From: Acidobacteriota bacterium
GTDB taxonomy: Bacteria; Acidobacteriota; Vicinamibacteria; Fen-336
Assembly (NCBI GenBank): GCA_003223555.1
Contig: QHVM01000051.1
Coordinates: 1-57,625, forward strand
Direction of reading: 5' to 3'
Length of the DNA stretch: 57,625 nt
Both the position numbers and the translations under genes were made by a program. The notes under the pieces were generated by a model. The model was not told the DNA's origin. It ran no database searches and saw nothing but the letters and a program-made list of their open reading frames with translations. Positions 50,371 to 57,625 of the stretch are shown here, one piece after another. Every line of letters starts with the position of its first letter. Position 1 is the first letter of the stretch.

Positions 50371-52491
50371 CTATCCCTGCGGTCGTCGGGAGAGGAGAAG
50401 GCCCCGGACGCGGTCGATGGCGGGGGCGTAGCGTGCCGGCGGCGCCGAGGCGACGAAGAGGTCGAGGTAGGGCCGGGCCTCGGCCGCCCGGCCGCGCTGC
50501 CACAGCAGGAGGCCCAGCGCGAGCAGGCGCTCGTGCTCGCGGGGATCGAGGGCGACCGCCTTCTGGAAGCGCTCCAGCGCCTCCCGAGGGCGGCCGCTCT
50601 CGGCGGCCAGGAAGGCGAGCGAGCTGTGCGCCCGGGCCACGTCGGGGTCGATCGCCAGGGCGGCCTCGAAGGCCTGCCGCGCCTTGTCCGGCTCCCCGGC
50701 GATCAAGTGGACCGTGCCGGCGTCGACGAGCACCATCGCGTTCGACGGGGCCTGCTCGCGGGCCCGGGCCAGCTCGGCCAGCGCTTCTTGCGACCGGCCC
50801 ATCTTCGCCAGGGCCAGACCACGGGTGACGAGCACGTCCACGTCGGGCTCCGCCCGCCGCGCGAACGGCTCGAGCAGGGCGGCCGCCTCGGCCGCCCTTC
50901 CGGCCTGGGTCAGGACGGCCCCGAGCTGCGAGGCGATGACCGCGTCGCCGGGATCGAGGGCGAGCGCCCGCCGCAGGGCCTCCCCGGCCGACCGGAGATC
51001 GCCGCTCTCCCTTTCGAGCTGGGCCAGGTACAGGTGCGAGAGGGCCATGCCGGGCCGGTGCCGGACCAGCTCCCGGCAGCGGAGGATCGCGCCGGCAAGG
51101 TCGCCGGAGACGTAGAGTCCGAAGACCTCCTGCAGCATGCGGTCGAGCGCGATCAGGCGCTTGGGATCGTCCGGCTCTCCGTAGCGCGGCCGGGGCGGGC
51201 TCGAGCCCGCGCCGGCGTATCCCAGGCTGCGCAGCCGATCCCGGGTCTCGGCGCTCTCCGCTCCGCGCGCCGTTTCCTGGTCGGCCGCGGTGAGGGAGAC
51301 GAGGACCCTGCGCATCTGCTCCGCCTGTCGCGGCCGCGCCCGGAAAAGGTTCGTGCTTTCGCCGGGATCGCGCCGAAGGTCATACAGCTCGGGGATCGGA
51401 AGGTCGACGTACTTCATTCCGCCGCGCAAGACGCCGCGCAGGGGCGCCCAGCCCCGGTCGAGCTGGCCGGAAAGGGCCTCGAAGTAGGAATCCGGCGCCG
51501 GCGCGCCGCCTCCTCTCCCCGTGGCGACCGGCATCAGGCTCCGGCCGGCCAGGCCCTCGGGAATGGGCAGCGACAGGGCGTCGAGGACGGTCGGCAGCAG
51601 GTCCACGTGCCGCACCGGTGTGGCGACGACTCGGGGCGCCAGCAGACGAGGCTGGTAGAGGATCAAGGGCACCCTGAGCGTGGCCTCGTAGGCGAAGATG
51701 CCGTGGGTCGCCTCCCCGTGATCGCCGAGCGATTCGCCGTGGTCGGCGGTCAGGAGCACGAGCGTGCGCCCGCCCGCACCGGCGGCGAGGATCGGCTCGA
51801 CGAGCGGACCGAGGGCGGCATCGGCGGCCGCCACCTCGCCGAGGTAGGGATCGCCGCGGAAGCGCGAAGCGAAAGGCTCCGGAGGCCGGTAGGGGAAATG
51901 GGGCTCGTAGAGATGGACCCAGCAGAATGAGCGCTGGCCCCGGACGCTCGCCAGCCATCGAGTCGCGAGCCCGACCGTCTCGGTTCCACGCCGGTCCGCT
52001 TCCAGGAAGGCCGGCCGGGCGCCCGTGCCGACGAAACGGTCGTCGTACACCTCGAAGCCCCGGCCGAGGCCGAACCGTGAGTCGAGTGGGAAGGCGCTGA
52101 CGAAGGCCGCCGTCCGGTACCCGCGGGCGCGCAGCAGGGTGGCCATCGTCTCGAGCCGCGAGGGGAAGCGGAAGCCGGCGTTGTCCCGCACGCCGTGGTC
52201 CATCGGGTAACGACCGGACAGGATGTTGGCGTGGGACGGCAGCGTGACGACGTTGTGCGCGTGGGCGTCGTCGAAGCGGACGCCGCGGGCGGCGAGGCGG
52301 TCCATCCCGGGCGTGGGATCCCCGGCGTGCCCGTAGGCGCCGAGCGCGTCGGCCCGCAGCGTGTCGATCGTGATCAGGAGGACGCTCAGTCCTTCCGGCC
52401 GGCGCTCGCCGCCGGGAACGCGTCGGCAGGAGACCGTCCCCGCAAGCAGGAGCAGGACGGCGAGCGCCGCGGCCCGCGCCCGCCGGCTCAC
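50371..52491 (-). CDS. Sulfatase-fold lipoprotein with TPR tail
   Basis: The 706-residue protein has a lipoprotein signal (ALAVLLLLAGTVSCRR), a sulfatase/alkaline-phosphatase fold (ITIDTLRADALG; the nucleophile region is VVTLPSHANILSGRYP; LLTADHGESLGDHGEATH), and about seven TPR units from 440 on. The Cys or Ser that would become formylglycine is Thr here (TLPSH), so it is not a normal sulfatase. Thr at this place is used by phospho-transferases of the same fold, such as phosphoethanolamine or phosphoglycerol transferases. It starts 2 bases after the hybrid kinase stop. Confidence 0.88.
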   Translation of the reverse strand: MSRRARAAALAVLLLLAGTVSCRRVPGGERRPEGLSVLLITIDTLRADALGAYGHAGDPTPGMDRLAARGVRFDDAHAHNVVTLPSHANILSGRYPMDHGVRDNAGFRFPSRLETMATLLRARGYRTAAFVSAFPLDSRFGLGRGFEVYDDRFVGTGARPAFLEADRRGTETVGLATRWLASVRGQRSFCWVHLYEPHFPYRPPEPFASRFRGDPYLGEVAAADAALGPLVEPILAAGAGGRTLVLLTADHGESLGDHGEATHGIFAYEATLRVPLILYQPRLLAPRVVATPVRHVDLLPTVLDALSLPIPEGLAGRSLMPVATGRGGGAPAPDSYFEALSGQLDRGWAPLRGVLRGGMKYVDLPIPELYDLRRDPGESTNLFRARPRQAEQMRRVLVSLTAADQETARGAESAETRDRLRSLGYAGAGSSPPRPRYGEPDDPKRLIALDRMLQEVFGLYVSGDLAGAILRCRELVRHRPGMALSHLYLAQLERESGDLRSAGEALRRALALDPGDAVIASQLGAVLTQAGRAAEAAALLEPFARRAEPDVDVLVTRGLALAKMGRSQEALAELARAREQAPSNAMVLVDAGTVHLIAGEPDKARQAFEAALAIDPDVARAHSSLAFLAAESGRPREALERFQKAVALDPREHERLLALGLLLWQRGRAAEARPYLDLFVASAPPARYAPAIDRVRGLLLSRRPQG

Positions 52492-52492
52492 C

Positions 52493-54451
<1,959 letters not shown>

Positions 54452-54472
54452 CGTCCCTATGGGGAAGAATCG

Positions 54473-54478
54473 ATTATA
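54473..54478 (-). promoter_or_regulatory. -10 element TATAAT of the five-gene operon
   Basis: A perfect minus-strand TATAAT ends 21 bases before the ATG at 54451, giving a leader of about 15 bases with AGGGA near the start. It drives the run from the hybrid kinase to the ASPIC/UnbV gene. Confidence 0.55.
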
Positions 54479-54559
54479 CGGCTGGCCTCGCGGCTGCGGC
54501 GCGCGCCGGAGCCTCCCGAGGGCCGGCTGCGGGCACCGTGGGAGCTCTTCCGTGGGATC

Positions 54560-54660
54560 TTGACATAGCGCTGATGAGGTGGTTCAAAAAATATGCTTGA
54601 CAACCTCCCTCCCTCCGGCCTTACCCTCACGTCCAGGTTTTTAAAGTTGTTTAACTAACC
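54560..54660 (+). promoter_or_regulatory. AT-rich promoter and leader of the TonB receptor gene
   Basis: Two perfect TTGACA hexamers stand at 54560 and 54597. The second has TACCCT (54622-54627) 19 bases later; other possible -10 elements are TAAAGT (54642-54647) and TTAACT (54651-54656). The piece 54637-54660 (GGTTTTTAAA ... TTTAACTAACC) is an imperfect inverted repeat. It is markedly AT-rich for this genome, as is usual for a strongly regulated gene. The start cannot be fixed from sequence. The GGGAGG ribosome site (54666-54671) precedes the ATG at 54679. Confidence 0.5.
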
Positions 54661-54678
54661 GTTCCGGGAGGCGAACTC

Positions 54679-57625
54679 ATGCGCACGCAGCGGCTCTTCC
54701 TGGTTGCGTCCCTTCTTCTCCTCGCGGCAGCCCCCGTCCTCGCGCAGCGCACGACGGGGACCCTGCGCGGCACGGTCACCGACCCGACGCGCGCCGTGAT
54801 CGCCGGCGCCAACGTCTCGATCAAGGGCGAGGACACGGGGCTCAGCCGGTCGACCACCACCAACTCGTCCGGCATCTATGCCTTCCCGGACCTGCCGGTC
54901 GGCAGCTATCAGGTCGAGGTCGGCTCGCCGGGCTTCAAGTCGGCGCAGCGGACCAAGATCGTCCTGAACGTGGCCGAGGTGCGGGTGGTCGACGTCCAGC
55001 TCGAGACGGGCGCGGTCACGGAATCGGTGAACGTGGAGGTCCCCGCCATCGCGGTGCAGACGAGCGGAGGCGAGGTGGCCGGCCTCATCACCGGCGAGCA
55101 GGTCCGGGAGCTGCCGCTGAACGGCCGCAACTTCCTGCAGCTCGCCCTGCTGATGCCCGGGGTCAGCGCCCCCGACTTCCTCAACGTCAAGGACAAGGGG
55201 TTGCTGGGGGGCTCGGACCTGTCGGTGAGCGGCAGCGCGGTCACCGCCAACATGTGGACGGTGGACGGGGCCAACAACAACGACGTGGGCTCCAACCGCA
55301 CGATCCTCGTCTACCCCTCGGTGGACGCGATCGAGGAGTTCAAGATCCACCGCAACGCCTACGGAGCCGAGTACGGCCAGGCCGCCGGGGCCCAGGTCAA
55401 CATCGTGACCCGGGGCGGAAGCAACGAGTTCCACGGCAGTGGCTTCTATTTCGGCCGCCGGGACGCCCTGAACTCGAAGAACTACTTCCTGGAGCAGGCC
55501 GGCCAGCCGAAGGACAAGCTGAAGCGGAACGACTTCGGGTGGACCCTCGGCGGCCCCATCATCAAGGACAAGCTGCATTTCTTCGCCTCCCAGGAATGGA
55601 ACCGGGAGCTGCGGGGCACCGTGCGGGCCGCGTTCGTGCCGACCGCGGCCGAGCGGGCGGGCGACTTCAGCGGGTCGGGGATCTCGGGCTGCACGAACGC
55701 CATCCCCGTCGATCCCCTCACCGGCGCGCCGTTCCCCGGGAACAAGATCCCGGCCAACCGAATCAGCCGGGGCGGGCAGCTCTACCTGAACCTCTACCCC
55801 CTGCCCAACACCATTCCCGGGGCGGGAAGCTGCAACAACCGGGTGGACTCGCTGAACGCGCCGCTCAACTGGCGCCAGGAGAACGTCCGCCTGGACTGGA
55901 GCCTCAGCAACACCACGCGGCTGATGCTGCGTTACACGCAGGATAGCTGGACGAACAATTCTCCGAGCGTCAACACCAACCTCTGGGGGGACGACTCGTT
56001 CCCGGCCGTCGACTCGAACTGGGACCAGCCGGGCCGCTCGTTCGTGGCCCAGCTCAGCCACAACGTGGGCTCACGGGGGGTCAACAGCCTGGAGTTCTCG
56101 TACTCGGGCAACAAGATCACCATCACCCGGGGTGGGACGAACCCCGACCTGAACGCGCAGATCGTTTCCGCGATCCCCTCAATCTACCCGCTGAGCATCA
56201 AGGAATACGGCGCTGACATCGGCCACCCCGTCTTCTGGGGAGGCGGTGGCTATCAGGCTCTGTGGAACGAGGCTCCCTTCCGCAACAACCAGGACCTCTT
56301 CGTCCTCAAGGACGACTACTCGGCCGTCTTCGGCAAGCACTTCTTGAAGGCGGGCGTGCTCGGAAGCACCAACAAGAAGAACGAAGACACGGTTGGTAAC
56401 GGTTCGAATGAAAACTCGAACTTCTGGGGCTCGGCGGGACTGAATGGCTGGGGTTCCAACACCGGCAACATCCTGGCCGACTTCCTGCTCAAGGACATGA
56501 CGTTCGGGTTCTCTGAGCCCTCCACGTCACGTCAAGTTCCGCAGCGCTGGCAAGATCTCGAGCTTTACGTCTCCGACTCCTGGAAGATCCATCCGCGGGT
56601 GACGATCGATTACGGCGTCCGGTACTCGAAGCTTTTCAACTACTATGCCGACGACAACAAGATCACGAGCTTCGTGCCCGCGCTCTTCAACCCGGCTCTC
56701 GGCGGCGATCCCTGCAACGGGCTCATTCAGCCGCCGGGGACCAACTGGTGCCAGCAGGCGGGTTTCAAGGGTGGCGCCGCCGGACCGAACCGCTCGCTCC
56801 AGAACCAGGACAACAAGCTCTTCGCGCCGCGCCTCGGCATCGCATGGGACGTCTCGGGAAACGGCAAGACCGCCGTTCGCGCCGGTGTAGGTGAGTTCTT
56901 CCTGCGCGAGCGGCTCAGCGGAGGACTGTCCTACGCCGCCAACCCGCCTTTTGCGCAGACCCAGAGTGGCATCCGGAAGCTCGACACGGCCGCTGAGCCC
57001 TGCGACGGCTGTTTCTCGCCCGGGGCGGGATCGCCCAGTCATGGGCGCGACCTGAGCGCGGTCGTCCCCACCAACTGGCAGTGGAACCTCAGCCTCGAGC
57101 ACGAGATCGTGCGCAACACGACGCTCGAGCTGAGTTACGTGGGCAACAAGGGCGTCCACCTGCTCCACTTCTACGACGCCGACCAGGTGCAGGCGGGGGA
57201 CATCAACCACAACGGGATCGACGACCGTCTCGAATACGCGCGCACCAGCCCGGCCCTGGCCGAGGTGCGGCCCTACGGGTCGGCCTTCGGCGACCATCAG
57301 ATCGTCATCTGGGGCCACGGGGGCAGCTCGATCTACCACTCACTGCAGACGCAGCTCCTCACCCGGTTCGGCCGGGGCTCGCAGCTCCAGATCTCGTACA
57401 CCTGGTCGAAGACCATCGGCGACGTCCCGCTCGACGACAGCGGCGGCATCGCCGACACCAACAGCATCACCGACCTGGCCCGCCCGAGCCTCGACCGCGG
57501 CCTGGCCCGCACGGACCGACGGCACATCTTCAACGCCAGCCTGGTGCTGATGCTGCCCACCCTGGACGGCAAGTCGGGCTTCGCGAAGAACGTGTTCGGA
57601 GACTGGGAGATCGCGAGCATTGCGC
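54679..57625 (+). CDS. TonB-dependent receptor, Oar-like (3' end missing)
   Basis: The frame is open from the ATG to the window end, 982 codons. A signal peptide (MRTQRLFLVASLLLLAAAPVLAQ) is followed by a carboxypeptidase-regulatory-like domain (GTLRGTVTDPTRAVIAGANVSIKG), a plug domain (LPLNGRNFLQLALLMPGV, DGANNNDVGSNRT, NAYGAEYGQAAGAQVNIVTRGGSN), and the start of the 22-strand barrel. Oar-like receptors of Acidobacteria take up large substrates or help in surface contact. It has a GGGAGG ribosome site. The middle of the barrel (about 56100-56950) uses more A/T-ending codons than its flanks. Confidence 0.92.
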   Translation, partial: MRTQRLFLVASLLLLAAAPVLAQRTTGTLRGTVTDPTRAVIAGANVSIKGEDTGLSRSTTTNSSGIYAFPDLPVGSYQVEVGSPGFKSAQRTKIVLNVAEVRVVDVQLETGAVTESVNVEVPAIAVQTSGGEVAGLITGEQVRELPLNGRNFLQLALLMPGVSAPDFLNVKDKGLLGGSDLSVSGSAVTANMWTVDGANNNDVGSNRTILVYPSVDAIEEFKIHRNAYGAEYGQAAGAQVNIVTRGGSNEFHGSGFYFGRRDALNSKNYFLEQAGQPKDKLKRNDFGWTLGGPIIKDKLHFFASQEWNRELRGTVRAAFVPTAAERAGDFSGSGISGCTNAIPVDPLTGAPFPGNKIPANRISRGGQLYLNLYPLPNTIPGAGSCNNRVDSLNAPLNWRQENVRLDWSLSNTTRLMLRYTQDSWTNNSPSVNTNLWGDDSFPAVDSNWDQPGRSFVAQLSHNVGSRGVNSLEFSYSGNKITITRGGTNPDLNAQIVSAIPSIYPLSIKEYGADIGHPVFWGGGGYQALWNEAPFRNNQDLFVLKDDYSAVFGKHFLKAGVLGSTNKKNEDTVGNGSNENSNFWGSAGLNGWGSNTGNILADFLLKDMTFGFSEPSTSRQVPQRWQDLELYVSDSWKIHPRVTIDYGVRYSKLFNYYADDNKITSFVPALFNPALGGDPCNGLIQPPGTNWCQQAGFKGGAAGPNRSLQNQDNKLFAPRLGIAWDVSGNGKTAVRAGVGEFFLRERLSGGLSYAANPPFAQTQSGIRKLDTAAEPCDGCFSPGAGSPSHGRDLSAVVPTNWQWNLSLEHEIVRNTTLELSYVGNKGVHLLHFYDADQVQAGDINHNGIDDRLEYARTSPALAEVRPYGSAFGDHQIVIWGHGGSSIYHSLQTQLLTRFGRGSQLQISYTWSKTIGDVPLDDSGGIADTNSITDLARPSLDRGLARTDRRHIFNASLVLMLPTLDGKSGFAKNVFGDWEIASIA

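Noticed and set aside
50368-50373. TAGAAT on the minus strand before the large TPR gene
   Set aside because: It is formed by the stop codon of the sulfatase-fold gene within a tightly packed operon, and would place the start of transcription after the preferred GTG.
48679-51930. Open frame of 1083 codons on the plus strand opposite the TPR genes
   Set aside because: The minus strand carries TPR and sulfatase-fold genes with signal peptides and coupled starts. The plus-strand product is low-complexity.

Overview
This is a GC-rich stretch (roughly 70% by eye) from a bacterial chromosome, most likely a member of the Acidobacteriota. That placement rests on gene content: a VWFA protein of the acidobacterial type, an Oar-like TonB-dependent receptor with an N-terminal carboxypeptidase-regulatory domain, an ASPIC/UnbV protein, DUF4388 proteins, a futalosine-pathway menaquinone gene and many TPR proteins. 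No tRNA, rRNA, CRISPR array, phage or insertion sequence was seen. Genes are packed tightly, with many 4-base start/stop overlaps (ATGA, GTGA, TTGA).

Layout. 1-2.4 kb: a coupled run of DUF1285, endonuclease IV and epoxyqueuosine reductase. 2.45-5.4 kb (minus): an MqnD-family protein, a thioredoxin-fold protein, a four-helix membrane protein, and a glycine-zipper lipoprotein behind a sigma-54 promoter. 5.4-16.2 kb: DUF4398 lipoprotein, diguanylate cyclase, EamA exporter, Nat-type ABC exporter, glycogen phosphorylase, glycine oxidase, a zinc-ribbon membrane protein and a CRP/DUF4388 protein. 16.3-19 kb: a lysine aminotransferase, a small protein and a DapB-like dehydrogenase. 19-24 kb: two PilZ proteins, a DUF4388-J-domain-TPR protein and several exported or membrane proteins. 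24-31 kb: a frameshifted NRAMP-like gene, an FHA-GAF-PP2C phosphatase, Hsp20, Lon with an odd active site, three tandem repeats, and YmdB. 31-35.4 kb: thrC-thrA behind a leader that looks like a transcription attenuator. 35.4-39.2 kb: a two-component system of the NtrC type followed by a sigma-54-promoted small secreted protein. 39.2-45.5 kb: an amino-sugar locus in which an APC permease is fused to a GH2 exo-glucosaminidase, beside a ROK regulator and a YdjC/ChbG deacetylase. 45.5-54.5 kb (minus): a five-gene operon of hybrid kinase, sulfatase-fold/TPR lipoprotein, two TPR proteins and an ASPIC/UnbV protein. From 54.7 kb a TonB-dependent receptor runs off the end.

Themes. Many genes have a -10 hexamer ending only 6-9 bases before the start codon, which implies leaderless or nearly leaderless mRNAs. 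Two sigma-54 promoters, one with a plausible enhancer pair, drive envelope proteins. The strongest candidates for something new are the APC-GH2 fusion locus, the leaderless leader peptide plus terminator ahead of thrC, the sigma-54 module at 36.9-38.9 kb, and the Lon protease that lacks eight residues next to its catalytic serine.
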